From Castor canadensis (taxonomy: Eukaryota; Chordata; Mammalia; Rodentia; Castoridae): a stretch of 64,000 nucleotides of DNA. Made by a program: the position numbers and the translations under genes. Location of the stretch: assembly GCF_047511655.1 (NCBI RefSeq), contig NC_133398.1, positions 48,923,638 through 48,987,637 of the forward strand. The letters are read 5' to 3'. This document shows, in pieces, positions 45,541 to 58,413 of the stretch. Each line of letters opens with the position of its first letter. Position 1 is the stretch's first letter. The notes below the pieces were generated by a model. That model did no database searches. It had not been told where the DNA came from and saw only the letters and a program-made list of their open reading frames with translations.

Positions 45541-47374
45541 AAATATTTATTTTCTACTTATCTTGACTCGGATATCCTGGAAAATAATTTAATAGAAGTG
45601 GTGGAAGAGGTCATCTTCCTCTTATACTTCATCTTAATAGGAAAATTTTTAATATTTCATTATTAAATGTGGTGTTGGCATAAGCTTTTATAAATGTTCT
45701 TTTTCAGTGATTGAAAGATCCTATTTCTAGTTTGCTTATAATCTGTTAATAATCATGAATGGGTGATAATTCTTACCAGCATTTCTCTTCATACATAGAA
45801 ATTATATCATTAATTTGTAAAATGTGAGAAAAACAAAATTTAAACTTTTTCTCTCTGTTTTAGTTTTTTCATGAGCCTAAATGGCTAGAAAAAGATAACT
45901 AACCAGTATTGCCTACAGGTTCAAAAATCACCTATATATGTCTTTCAAAGAAAATCATTTTGGGAACTTTAGCTGTCTTCCCATCTTCAATCTATAAAAA
46001 GATTGTGGAATGACAGAAATTCTTGGGCTTTAGGGAACATATTTATTTGTAGAAAATTATTAAAATTCTGTGACTCTTACATGTTATTGAAGAGGTGAAC
46101 AGTTTAGGAGCACTGTACTCTTACTTCAAGGTTTATTGACCATGGTTTCCAGGATGAGAATAAAACATTACTATTCTTAAAATTCAAGAAAGAACAAGAT
46201 TGATTAACTCTTCTTTGGACTCAATTCAAACCATAAAAATACAGAATTGGTTTTTAACACAGTCTGGGCAATTAGTGATAAGTTTTATTCAGTTGTTATA
46301 CTTTTCAATGTCAGCCAAAAGGTTTTATAGCACTATATTTCTGGATATCAATACCTGAACTCTGGGCTAAAGTATAGATAACAGCTCAACATTCCTGTTT
46401 TGGGAAGCCTATCGACCCCCAAACTACATGCTTCCCCCAACCTTATATATAAGCAGCTTCCTGTTTTGTCAAGTGGAATGTACTTTGCAAGAAATACATC
46501 TAGCTAGTTTTTTACAATATATGTAAGTAGTGGTCTTTTCTTTTACTAAGGAGTTTTAGGTATAATGTGGATTAATAGCTGATTGATGCACAAAACTTTA
46601 GATATGCAAGGCTATCTGAATAGCCTGTGGTAATTATCCACATGACTAATAAACAACAGTTACCAAAATGCATAACTAAATAGCCAACTAACTGTAGGAC
46701 TGTTGCACTTGAATTTCAGAAAACATACATGAAATCTTCAGCATGAATGTCAGCCTCAGGTGGTTCAAGAAATAGTATAATGAAAGATTTCTAGTAGGAG
46801 AGTAGATCAGGTCAAGTGTAAAAAGTTCAGGGTGTATTGTGAAGTGCAAAAACCTTTTATAAAGTATCTAAAGAGCTAAGCAAAGAACAGGCACTACCTG
46901 GGTCAATGGACAAAAGTCCATTGGGTCCACAGAGTTGTATGAAAATCTTATTACAATAGAAAAAACTCTGTAATGGCCAGAGTTGCCAGAGATAGTCAAG
47001 TAGGGATTTTTCATGATTTCTTTTCCCAGGAATCTTATAAGGATCCAGAGGAAGTCTAGAAAGAAAGGAAAGTGGGTGAAATAGGGTCAGAAATGGAGAA
47101 AATACAAGAACCAAGACAGTGATTTCTGGAAGATAAAAGAAATGTTAGCTATGGGGAAGCTCAGTTTTTAAGTTACACGATCCTAACAATATTCATTTCT
47201 AAAATAATACACTTACTCTCTTGGACAATGTGTGTTTAAAAATTATGATGATGAATTGTATAGCTTGTTTCAGATTGTATCCAGATAAATCTACCAATAA
47301 AAAAATGATGATGACAACAACAAACCACGTAGATTGAATGTACAATTGTTGGAGAGGAGAAAGAAAAACTTTTG
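45541..47374. other. Unassigned sequence
   Basis: No gene or repeat recognised. The minus-strand frame 46857-47114 has no known domain. Confidence 0.4.
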
Positions 47375-47815
47375 TGTGTATTAATCTGTTACTATGGCAA
47401 AATACCTAAGTGGGCTTACTTTATAATGAATTGAGGTACTTTTGGCTCAGTTCTGGAGCTTCAATGGCATGCCACTGGTGACAACGTTAGCCCACATCTG
47501 GTGAAGACATCACGGCCTGTGGCAGGAGTACATATAAGAGTGAGGGATCACATCATTGATCAGGAAGCCAGGAAGCAATTCAGGGCTCAGTCTCAAGTCC
47601 TTATATTAAGTAGCTCTCCCCAGAATGAACTCATACTGGAAGACTAGCATTGCATCCTGAGGGCAGTTCCAGTACAGATCTAAGGACTTTCTATTCTGCC
47701 TTACCTTTTAAAGTTTCCATCACTTCCCACCTAGCCACACTGATGTACAAAGCTCCCAGCACATGAACTGTTGGGAGAAACAACTGCACCCAAATCCCAG
47801 GACTGTGTGTGTAAA
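47375..47815 (-). mobile_element. Solo LTR of the MaLR (MST/MLT1-like) class, degenerate
   Basis: 'gtattaatctgttactatgg', 'aaaatacctaagtgggctta', 'ggctcagttctggagcttca', 'ctgtggcaggagtaca', 'cttcccacctagccac', and 'agcacatgaactgttgggag' follow the reverse strand of the MST/MLT1 LTR consensus. No internal retroviral genes are present. Subfamily not assigned. Confidence 0.6.
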
Positions 47816-47870
47816 TGTACTTTTTTTCCTGCTTATCTTCTTTAACTATTGCTTGTTTAATGTACAATTA

Positions 47871-48160
47871 ACCCTTAATATTCATGAGTTTGACATCCAC
47901 AGAGTCAACCAAACATGAATTAAAAGCATTTAAAAATGAGTCTACTGAATTATTTAGACTTCTTTCTATTTTTATTCCCTTAAAATAAAGTATAACAACC
48001 ATTTATATGCATTTATATTGCATTGGGTTTTATAAGTAATCTAGAGATTGAAGTATATAGGAGGGTGTGTGTAGATTACATTTTAGTACTAGACCTTCCA
48101 AAAATTTTGGTATCCACAGGAGTCCTCAAACTAATCTCTACGTACACTGAGTGGAGATTC
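47871..48160 (+). mobile_element. MER2-like (Tigger-related) nonautonomous DNA transposon remnant
   Basis: 'acatccacagagtcaaccaa', 'gggttttataagtaatctag', 'agattgaagtatataggagg' and 'ttttggtatccacaggagtc' follow the MER2 consensus; inverted ends are degraded. An old, immobile element. Confidence 0.7.
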
Positions 48161-48777
48161 CAACTCTTAATGTGCTTATCTTTAAATGAAACAGCTAATA
48201 ACTGTCATGTGGTTTTGTTTTTTTGAATTTTGAATGACTGTTGGCCCTTTCTTCTTCTAAATTTAGAGAACAATTTTCTAACACAAATTGTACCTAAAGT
48301 ATCTCAGATTGGTAAACCATAAAAATTCTTTAACATGGAAAGGAAACATGAGGAAGAAAGAGAGGAGTGCAGAAGAAAGAATATTGAGACACAGTCTTGA
48401 TGTAAAATGGGAGAAGATAGACCAACTGAATATGAATGAAAATTGTTAGTCTTGTTCATGAATAAATAAGCAGGAAAGATTCTATTTGGTTTGTGCTAAG
48501 AAAGGCATAATACTTATTTTGGCCAGGGATCTTTAATGCATACCATGAGGCCCCTTTGGCTTGTATAGATATTAACAGAATTTATTATAGTATGTTAGAC
48601 ATTTATCAGATTCTTTGGTAAATCTGCACCAGAGTATTGATATTCAGGACTATACAACCCTTACATTGTCTGACGTATTTCAGATGCAACAGCAATGACA
48701 CTGCCACAGAGTATTAACTACAGTTTACCATTCATAGACACTAAGTACAAGATCATAAACATAAGCACAACTTAGAG
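48161..48777. other. Unassigned sequence
   Basis: No feature recognised. Confidence 0.4.
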
Positions 48778-48862
48778 TAAATGGCTCAAGTGATAGACTG
48801 CCTGCATAGAAAGCATGAAGCCCTGAGTTCAAACCCCAGTATTGCCAAAAAAATTTTTTTAT
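48778..48862 (+). mobile_element. ID-type SINE, plus strand
   Basis: 'aaatggctcaagtgatagac', 'tgcctgcatagaaagcatga', 'ccctgagttcaaaccccagt', then A-rich tail. It keeps a near-perfect box B ('gttcaaacccc'). Confidence 0.85.
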
Positions 48863-51800
48863 AGTACTAGAGTAAAATCTCTGTCATTGTTGTTTTAAAA
48901 ACTTGAGTTTGTTTTCTGTATTTGGCCACCTGTGTAATAAAATGTATTTTTCACATTTATGTGTTTTAATCAATGTTCATCTAATTACCAAAATATATGC
49001 CACATATTATGTTGTGAGAATAAGAACTACTGGAACCAAGAGTTTCCTCACTTTTACATTAGGTCATTGGAACAAATAATGAAGGAAATTGACACCTGTG
49101 AAAGGCTATTCAAAATATATTGGACAAATAATCATTAAAACATAATCATCATGATACCTTTTTGTACACTAGTATTTTCTGAAAGGAACCCATGTTTGTT
49201 TTCTGAAATCAATGAATGACATGCCAGTATCTTTCTGCATCTATCAATTTGTTAATTCCCACATATCATGGCAAGCCTATGTGATCTTATAAAATATTGT
49301 GTTCTGAACTTCTTTTCCTTCAGAAAATTGATATGTAAGATCCATTTTAATTGGAATCAGAGATTGTTATATTATTTTCCTAGAATTCTCAGTCTCTAGT
49401 TTATTTTCCTAATTTATGAAATTAAAAGTGTTTCTATAATTGTGTTAATATAAAAAGGTTTTGCTAGTATTTTATTCTCCCTTTCTAACTTTATGGAGGG
49501 CAAGACAAAATTAATCTCAAAGGAATTTCCCTTCCCTTTTTTTCCTTCCCTTCCCTTTTTTCCCCCTCCCTTCTCCTCTCCTTTATTTTCTTTCCAATAG
49601 GCTTAGAGTCAATCACATTAAAATAATATTAATGGACATAAATAAATATTTATGAATGTCAATAAACAAAATGAATGATTCAGTCCTTGGAATTAGTCAT
49701 ATGTCTTTTGTCCCTTTAAATAAATGTGAAAAAAAATAAGAGAATCTCACTTATATCTGAACAATAAAGCAGATCTCCTTGGTTATCATGAAATAATACC
49801 TTAAAAGTCTTATATTTCCATTTTACTCACAGGTTAGGAACTATAAAGAATGATCAAAATGCTACCACCTAGGGTACAGGAGATTATCCTCCTGGAGTAG
49901 GAAAAAGTGTCTCACTTTTATAAGAAAAAGTTGTAGTCACCAGATAAAAGAAAAGATTTATTTACTATCATTTGTGAGACTTTGTAACAATGGAACATGC
50001 TTTTATAAAAGCCTTGGTATTTGAAACATCATGAATAACAGAAGCCTTACTCTAAATACTTTATATTTTGGAGACATAAGTATACTAGAGTCAACAAACA
50101 GAATACCAAATTAACTACTCAAGAGATTAGATGAAAAGACATGCACTTTATTTATGAATTTGCTGGATTGATGATTGGCTCATTTTTCCCTGGTTTATAG
50201 AATTTAAAAAGGAGAACAGAATGATAGTTGTTAGTCTCACTGTGAGTAGTTCAGATTATAAAAGAGTAGAAGTGATATCAATTTAAACAGAAAACCACTA
50301 AAGGTATTTGTCATACAGCCAAACGAACAAGATCTTAAAGTTACTGTTTAAGGAAAAATTATGCTAATTCTTCTTGATATGAAGGGAAACAAAAAGATGA
50401 TATTGAGCAACTGAGGTTGAAAATTATTAAGGTACTTTGACCTTCACAGATATATGCTAAATTAATACATCTTGAAGCATATTTTTAAGTATTAAAATTA
50501 TTCATTCTGGAGCATAAGAAACTTCATTAGAGAATAGTTCATCCACTACCTGTGTTTTGTATATATATACATATATATTTATTTTCATAGCTAAATGATG
50601 TTCTTAATAGAAAAGGTAATGAATTATGAAAATGGGAAATATTGGTTATTGTATTTTCCTGAGTATTCAAAATTTTCTGTTTCCTGATCTATAAGATCAT
50701 TAAAGTTGTAATAGATACATTATTATAACCACTATTCATTGAAAATAATTGACTTTAATAATAGCTAAGAATCATGAAAACAATTGTGTAAGGCTTAACA
50801 GTTGATGTATACATTTTCCAGGATTTTGCAAATTTTGTTTTTTAAAAAAGCACATGAATATTAACCTTGACAAACTTTTAATCTTTGTTTACTACACTGT
50901 CAACCATTTTGAAATTGATAGGTCAATTTATCTATACTTAGAGCATACCAAAGCATATTCTTTCAAGAAGTCTGTCCGTCAGTCCTTCAGGTGATAACAC
51001 AGACTAACCCGAGAGCAATCACTTGAGACATTTCCCTGGCCACTAAAATCCATTTGCAGTCAGATAATATAGCATCTGAAGAAACAATATCCCTTAATAG
51101 AAGAACAAATAATTTTCATCCTTTCCCAGTTTCTCTCATTTCAACATCATATTTACTACTTCCTGCTAAACTGAGGAATGAAAGGGGAATGAGTATTACT
51201 TTTCTAAGGATGAGTTTTTTTCAGGAGAAACAAGGGGAATTGGGTAAATGTTACATTGTCATAAAGAAATGTTGCATACTATTTTTTTTATTTCAACCTT
51301 TGACTGTTCTTTGACAGGTTCTCCTAGGTTCTTGATATGGAAGATTTTTGACACTATAGTTAGTTGACAAACACCCACCTGTGCTCTTCAGGGATCTTCT
51401 TTCCTGAATGCCTCCTGTGAAAAGTAAAAGGCATTCTAAGACACTGAAAATGGACATTCTGAGTGGCTCTGCTTATCTGATAAACAGTTTTATGAAACCA
51501 TAAAATATCTTGGTGCAGATGAAAAGTCACTGAGCCTTACCTAGTCCTGGAGTAGAAAAATTTTCAGAACTCAATTTTTAAGTAGAATACTGTGTCTACT
51601 CCAAATCCTTAAGGAAATAGCTATATTCTAGTTGATGATGACACTTAAAAAATAATAAGGTTAAATAAAATGACTATATATGTGTAGCTAAAATTTAAAT
51701 TATATTATTTTCTTCTGGAGGAGTAATGCTTACATTTCTACCCAACTTCTTGTCATTCTGATGACATTCATCCTGTCATTCCTGATCAGGATGTCAGGTG

Positions 51801-51954
51801 TCCTGAATTCTGAGTTCCTTTAATCCTAAATTTTCAGATACTGAGTAATCTGTTTGGAACTTCAGAATCTAATTTTTTAAAGGAAAAGTCAATTTGGATT
51901 GCTAGGTCTCTATCTTTCTTGCTTAAACACACACTGATTTATTTGCTTCAAGAG
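48863..51954. other. Unassigned A+T-rich sequence with a pyrimidine tract
   Basis: About 3.1 kb with no gene. A polypyrimidine tract (TTCC/CCCTT repeats) lies at 49526-49592. The 86-codon open frame at 51054-51314 has no recognised domain. Confidence 0.4.
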
Positions 51955-52085
51955 AATCATTAATTCATTAAGTTATTTATTGAGCATTTACTCTATGCCA
52001 AGTACTCACCTAAACTCTAGAGGTTACAACAGTGAATGAAAGAGATACTCTTGTCCTAGTACAGTATAAATTATGGGAAAAGCAG
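51955..52085 (+). mobile_element. Ancient mammalian interspersed repeat fragment, family not assigned
   Basis: 'gttatttattgagcatttac', 'tctatgccaagtactcacct' and 'caacagtgaatgaaagagat' follow a very common old mammalian repeat block. A likely relative is at 11680-12060. Confidence 0.5.
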
Positions 52086-53461
52086 TTGGGAAAACATACC
52101 CTGCTTACTTCATAGTAATAATACTCATTTAAAAATATTTGTGTTAAAATCCATATCTACAAAAGCCAGTTATATTCTACTTTTACTTGCAAAGCATCCT
52201 TAATTTATATCACCACAGTTTTCATGGTAATTATGGTAACACAATTTGAAAAGAATAGAAAAATGTCTCCAGTGTAATCTGTCTGCATCTCCTAATTCCT
52301 GCTCTCTGTATCAATTTGAAGCCTGCTTCTAAGTTATGTCATCCTAACACTGAAGTATTTCTTCATCCTGTAATTCATTCTGGAGCTTCAATTGTGTGTA
52401 AGTCACTGTGTATGGCTTTAATTCTCTTTCCTATTTTTGCTATTTCTGGCCTTTGCTAATATAACAACACCCACATCGATCCCTTTCACAGTTCATCGTA
52501 CACAACTTGAAAATCATTCTTAATGCTTAAGTATAATTATGTTGTTCCCTAATCTAAAAAGTACCTAAGTTCCTTTATTTCCTTCAAGACGTAGTTAAAA
52601 ACTCTTTGGATGGTGAAGAAAATTCACCTTACATGAAAATCATTGTGCTATCAGCATTATCACATTATCTCTGTTGGGAGGCTAGAGTTGGTTGTATAAA
52701 AAAAGCAGCAGAAGAAAATGACATATTTTCTCACTGAATCATATGTAGAAGTAGTGCAGAAGTTGCACTACTTTTGGGGAACCTGTTAGCAAGATGTTTC
52801 TGAAAATTTTTGGAATCAGAATCCCTTTTGATTAATAGCTATTGAAGGCTTACTTTTTGGTTATATCTATCAACTTAAAGACTAACATTAATATAATTAT
52901 ATATGTTTATTAATTCAGTTAAAATTAATAATAAATCCATTCCACGTTAACATAACTAACATTTTGTGTAATTTAACTACCTTTTCCCAAACAATAAAGG
53001 GCAATATTGTTTTATATTTTCTAAAGACCTACAAAATACTTGTCCTAATAAACTATATCTATATTATCATGTCTGCTTCTACATTTTGTTTGGTGTGTTT
53101 TATTATTTTAAAAGTTGAAGTGTACTAAGAAATGGTAATCTTAACAGATAGGTAATGAGATAAGGGAGTATTATTCCAATAACCGTTTTCAGATTATTGA
53201 GACTATTTTTAATGCTACTTTAACACTTGATTTAAGTAGTTTCGTAAAGGTGGTGGTAAGAAATAATGACAATTAACTTTTTGTGCTCTTAACATTCATG
53301 AGAAAGTGAGAGCCTAGTAGACAAATAACGTCAGTGTCTTAGGAAAATAATTTTACCTCATAAACTGCATGATTTTAAGAACCACCACTTAGGAAAAAAG
53401 ATGTAACTGATGCATGTATCAAAGTGATTGGACTAAAGACTTCTACTTAAGAAAAAAGTCT
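52086..53461. other. Unassigned sequence
   Basis: Possible L2-like traces at about 52440-52640 are too weak to call. Confidence 0.35.
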
Positions 53462-53815
53462 GCGAGGATGAACCCAATTTGTGTTATAATGCATAAATAC
53501 ATAGAAATGTCATTTTTTTTGTTTACAAAATTGGAGCCCAGGAGGATAAAACAGGTCCTGTTTAGGGGTGGGGAGTGGTAGCAAAAGGAAAAGAGAGGAG
53601 GTAGGCAAAAGGCATGGTAGGGTGAATATAGTGCAAATACTGTGTACACATGTATGTAAATGAAAAAAATAACACTTGTTAAAACTATTCCAGGAATGAG
53701 GGGGACATAAGAGAATGGTGGAGGGGGTGAATTCAAGTATGATATCTTTGATGTATAATAAGAACTTTTGTAAATGAAACAATGTACCCCCACCCAGTAC
53801 AACAATTAAAAAAAG
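53462..53815 (+). mobile_element. Older L1 3' UTR end (family B)
   Basis: 'gaggatgaacccaatttgtg', 'acaggtcctgtttaggggtg', a purine-rich tract (53575-53625), 'tgtacacatgtatgtaaatg', 'aaaactattccaggaatgag', 'ggtgaattcaagtatgatat', 'acaatgtacccccaccc' and an A-rich end. The most complete plus-strand copy of this 3' end. Confidence 0.8.
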
Positions 53816-53920
53816 AAAAGAGAAAGTCTACCTCCTCCATGACCTAATATAGTTTAGAAACCTCTATAGGAAAGCCCATCCCCTCTAACAGTGATGAGAG
53901 CAATAATAGTTACCAACTAC

Positions 53921-56900
53921 AAAAACTGTCATGATATTTATTTATTTATTTTTAAATTATTCATTTATTCACATGTCCATACATTGTTTAGGTCATTTTT
54001 CCCCTCTGCTCCCCTCTCCCCCTTCCAACTCCATCACTTCCAGGCAGAAACTGTTCTGTCCTTATCTCTAATTTTGTTGAAGAAAAGACATAAGCATAGT
54101 AAGGAAGACACAGTGTTTTTGCTAGTTGAGTTAAGAATAGCTATACAGAAAGATTAGTAGCATTGCTTTTGTGTACCCATGTGTTACAACCCATATTGAT
54201 TCATCTCTAACTGCTCTTTGCACTGGTTACTGATCCCCTTCTCATGGTAACCTCTGTTGCTTTAAGATTTCTTTATTATTTCTTCTGTTTGGGGACATCA
54301 AATGCTTTCATGTTTTGGGTTTTCTACCTATTTCTGTATCTCCCTTAGGTTCTCTCCCCTTATCATGTGACCCAAGTCCAACCACATCGCTGCATTTGCC
54401 CTAGATCTAAAGTCTGCATATAAGGGAGAACATATGAGTTTTGGTCTTCTGAGCCTGGTTAACTTCACTCAGAATGATGTTCTACAGTTCCATCCATTTA
54501 CCTGCAAATGATAAGATTTCATTCTATGTCATGGCTGAGTAAAATTCCATTGTGTACAAGTACCACATTTTCTTGATCCATTCATCAGTAGTGGGACATC
54601 TTGGTTGTTTCCATATCTAAGATATTGTGAATAGTGCTGCAATAAATATGAGTGTGCAAGTGCCTCTGGAGTAACCTGTGCTGCATCCCTTTGGGTATAT
54701 CCCCAGGGGTGGGATTGCTGGATCACATGGCAGGTCTGTGTTTTGGTTTTAAAGAAGCCTCCAAATTTTTTTCCAGAGTGGTTGCACCAGCTTGCATTTC
54801 CACCACCAGTGTACCAGGGTTCCTTTTTCCTCACATCTTCGCCAACACATGTTGTTGGTGGTGTTTTTGATGATGGCTATTCTAACAGGGGTGAGGTGGA
54901 ATCTTAGTGTGGTTTTGATTTGCATTTCCTTTATTGCCAGAGATGGTGAGCATTTTTTCATGTGTTTTTTGGCCATTTGAATTTCTTTTTTGAGAAAGTT
55001 CTGTTTAGTTCAGTTTCCTATTTCTTAATTGGTTCATTGATTTTAGGAGAGTTTAGTTTCTTAAGTTCCCTGTATATTCTGGTTATCAGTCCCTTGTCTG
55101 ATGTATAGCTGGCAAATATTTTCTTCCACTCTGCTGGTGGTCTTTTCAGTTTAGAGAATATTTCTTTTGTGCGGAAGCTTTTTAATTTTAAGAAGTCCCA
55201 TTTATCCATCTTTCTCTTAGTTGCTGGGCTGCTGGGATTCTATTGAGGAAGTCTTTGCCTATACCTGTTAGTTTCAGAGTGTTTCCTGCTCCTTCTTGTA
55301 GTAACTTCAGAGTTTCAGGTCTGATATTTAGGTCCTTCATCCATTTTGAGTTGATACTTGTACAGGATGGTAGACATGGATCTAGTTTCAGTTTCTTGAA
55401 TATGTATAACCACTTTTCCCCACAACATTTGTTGAAGAGGCTGTCTTTTCTCCATCATATATTTTTGGCACCTTTGTCAAAGATGAGGTGGTTATAGTTG
55501 TGTGAATTCATATTTGGGTCCTCTATCCTGTTCCACTGGTCTTCATGTCTGTTTTTGTGCCAGTACCATGCTGTTTTTATTGCTATTGCTTTGTAATATA
55601 GTTTGAAGTCAGGTATTGTGATACCTCCAGCATTACTCTTTTTGCTGAGTATTGCCTTGGCTATTTGTGTTCTCTTTTGTTTCTAAATTAACTTTAGGGT
55701 AGATTTTTCAATCTCTGTGATGAAAGTCATTGGCATTTTGATGGGAATTCCGTTAAACATGTTTTACTATACTGATTCTACTAATCTATGAGAATGGGAG
55801 ATCTTTCCATTTTCTGTAGTCTTCCTTGATCTCTTTCTTCAGGAATTTGTAATTCTCTTTGTAGAGGTCACTCACATCCTTTTAAGTTTACTCCTAGGTA
55901 TTTGATTTTTTTTTTGAGGCTACTGTAAATGGCATTGTTTCCATATATTCCTTCTCAGTTTGTTCTTTAATGGTGTATGGAAAAGCTAATCATTTTTGTA
56001 AATTGATTTTGTATCCTGTCACCTAGCTATAGCTTTTTATGGTATCTAGGAGATTTGGGTAGAATTTTTTTGGTCTTTATGTTGCAGGATCATATTGTCT
56101 TCAAATAGGGCTATTTTGACAGTTTCTTTACCTATTTGTATTTATTTTATTTCTTCTTCTTGCTAATTGCTCTGGCTGTGAATTCCAGTACTATGTTGAA
56201 TAGGAGTGGGGATAGTGGGTATCCTTGTCTCATTCCTGATTTTAGGAGAAAAGGTTTCAGTTTTTCATCATTAACCATGATGCTGGTTTTAGGTTTGTCA
56301 TATATAGCCTTTATAATGTTGAAGTACATTCCTTCTATTCCTAGTTTTCTTTGAGCTTTCATCATGAAGTGGTGTTGGATCTTGTCAAAGGCTTTTTCTG
56401 GATCTATTGAGGTGATCAGTGATTTTTGTTTTTGCTTCTGTTAGTGTGCTGTATTACATTTATAGATTTGCGTATGTTGAACCACACCAGCATCTCTGGG
56501 ATGAAGCCAACTTGGTCATGGTGATGATCTTTCTGATATGTCGCTGGATTTGGTTTGCCATTATTTTATTAAGGATTTTTGCATTGATATTCCATAAGGA
56601 AATTGGCCTGTAGTTCTCCTTTTTGGAAGTCTTTGTCTGGTTTTGGGATGAGAGTAATATGGCTTCATAAAATGAGCTAGGCAGTGTTCTTTTCCTTTCT
56701 GTTTTATGGAACAGTTTAAGAAGAGTTGGTATTAGTTCTTCTTTAAACATCTGTTAGCATTCAGCAGTGAATCCATCAGGTCCTGGACTTTTCTTTTTTG
56801 GGAGATTATTGCTGCTTCAATTTCATTTTGTGTTATAGATATGTGCAGGAGATTAATATCTTCTTGGTTCTGTTTTGTTTGGTTGTAAGTTTCTAAAAAT

Positions 56901-58413
56901 CTCTTCATTTCTTCAAAATTTGAAAATTTATTAGAGTATAGGATCTCAAAGTAGTCTCTGATGATTTCCTGGATTTCCATGGTGTTTGTTGTTATCTCCC
57001 CTTTTGCATTTCAGATTTTACTGCTTTGGGTTTTTTCTCTTCTCATTTTAGTCAGGTTTGCCAGGGGCCTGTCAATCTTATTTATTTTTTCAAAAAATCA
57101 GCTTTTTGTTTCATTGATTCTTTATATAGTTTTTTTTTTCTATTTCGTCGATTTCAGCTCTTATTTTAGTTATTTCTTTCCTTCTGCTTGTTTTAGGATT
57201 GACTTGTTCTTGTTTTCCTAGGAGTTTAAGCTGTAGTGTTAGGTCATTGATTTGAGATCTATCTTTCCTTTTAATATATTCACTTATGGCCATAAACTTT
57301 CCACTTAGGACTGCATTTGCTGCGTCCCAAAGGTTCTGGAGGTTATGTTTTCATTTTCATTAACTTCCAGGAAACTTTTAATTTCCTCTTTTATTTCATC
57401 AATGACACATTGATCATTGAGCAATGTGTTGTTCAGCTTCCAATTGTTTGCATGTTTTTCACTGTTGTTTTTGTTGTTGATTTCTAGTTTTAATGCATTG
57501 TGGTCAGATGGAATGCATAGGGTTATTTCTATTTTCTTATATTTGCTGAGGCTTACTTTATGCACTAAGATATGATCAATTTTGGAGAATGTTCCATGGG
57601 CTGCTAAGAAGAATGTATATTGCGCAGAAGTTAGATGAAATATTTTTATACAATAGCTAGATCCATTTTATCTATGGTGTGATTTAGTCCTGGGATTTCT
57701 TTATTGATTGTTTGTTTCAGTGACCTATCTATTGGTGATAGGGGGGTTGTTAAGGTCTCTCACTACCACTGTGCTGGAGTTTATAAATATTTCTAGGTCC
57801 TTCTGAGTATGTCTGATGAAACTTGGTGCACTGACATTGGGTGCATATAGGTTGATAATTGTTATTTCCTTTTGGTGTATTCCCCCTTTTATTTGTATGG
57901 AGAGTCCTTCTTTATCTCATTTGTTCAAAGTAGGTTTGAAGTCTACTTTGTTCCAGGTACATATTGCTACCCCTGCCTGTTTTTGGGGACCATTGGCTTG
58001 GCAAATCTTCTTCCAGACTTTCACTCTCAGCCAGTGCTTATTTCTGTCAATGAGGTGGGTCTCCTGTAGGCAGCAGATTGTTGGATCTTCCTTTTTAATC
58101 CAGTTTGCCAATCAGTGTCTTTTGATGGGGGAATTTAGTCCATTAACATTCAGTGGTAGTACTGATAAATATGTGGTGATCCCTGTCATGTAGTTGTCTT
58201 TTTGTTTATTAAGGGTTTAATTGTGTGCAGCTGAATTAATGTTACTCTTTGCTTTCTTGGCTTTTCTTCTTCTGTGGTTTGGTATTGCCTGCCCTTTCAT
58301 GGTTTTGTTTTGTTTTTTTTTTTTTCATTTTCTATGTGCAGAATACCTTGGAGAATCTTTTGTAGTGGTGGTTTGGTGGTCATATATTGTTTTAAAAACT
58401 ATCATGATATTTA
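53921..58413 (-). mobile_element. 5'-truncated L1 LINE (family A), ~4.45 kb, with 20-bp target-site duplication
   Basis: Element body 53941-58393, bounded by 'aaaaactgtcatgatattta' (53921-53940) and 'aaaaactatcatgatattta' (58394-58413), 19/20 identical. Minus strand: T-rich tail with ATTT units, C-rich tract, complete 3' UTR (53955-54362), whole ORF2 (54363-58189) and the last codons of ORF1, where it is truncated ('tagtggtggtttggtggtca', compare 33315-33340). All frames carry disabling changes. This is the best yardstick in the window for the family-A 3' UTR and ORF2. Confidence 0.95.
54363..58189 (-). pseudogene. L1 ORF2 (endonuclease/reverse transcriptase), full length but disrupted
   Basis: ATG near 58189 opposite 'ccctgtcatg'. 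The endonuclease part shows 'KKEDPTICCLQETHLIDRNK' (57917-58111, minus). An EN-RT linker and RT core follow, with '[19 protein letters not shown]' and '[19 protein letters not shown]' (56147-56365). The catalytic FADD is changed to FEDN (56094-56105). The C-terminal part has '[20 protein letters not shown]' and '[20 protein letters not shown]', and ends near a TGA at 54363-54365. Frameshifts and stops split the frame at least ten times. The length (~3.8 kb) is normal for L1 ORF2. Confidence 0.88.

Noticed and set aside
51054..51314. 86-codon plus-strand open frame in unique DNA
   Set aside because: No recognisable domain, no splice or codon-usage support; expected by chance in 64 kb.
52440..52640. 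Possible L2 LINE fragment
   Set aside because: Only scattered similarity by eye; not enough to call.
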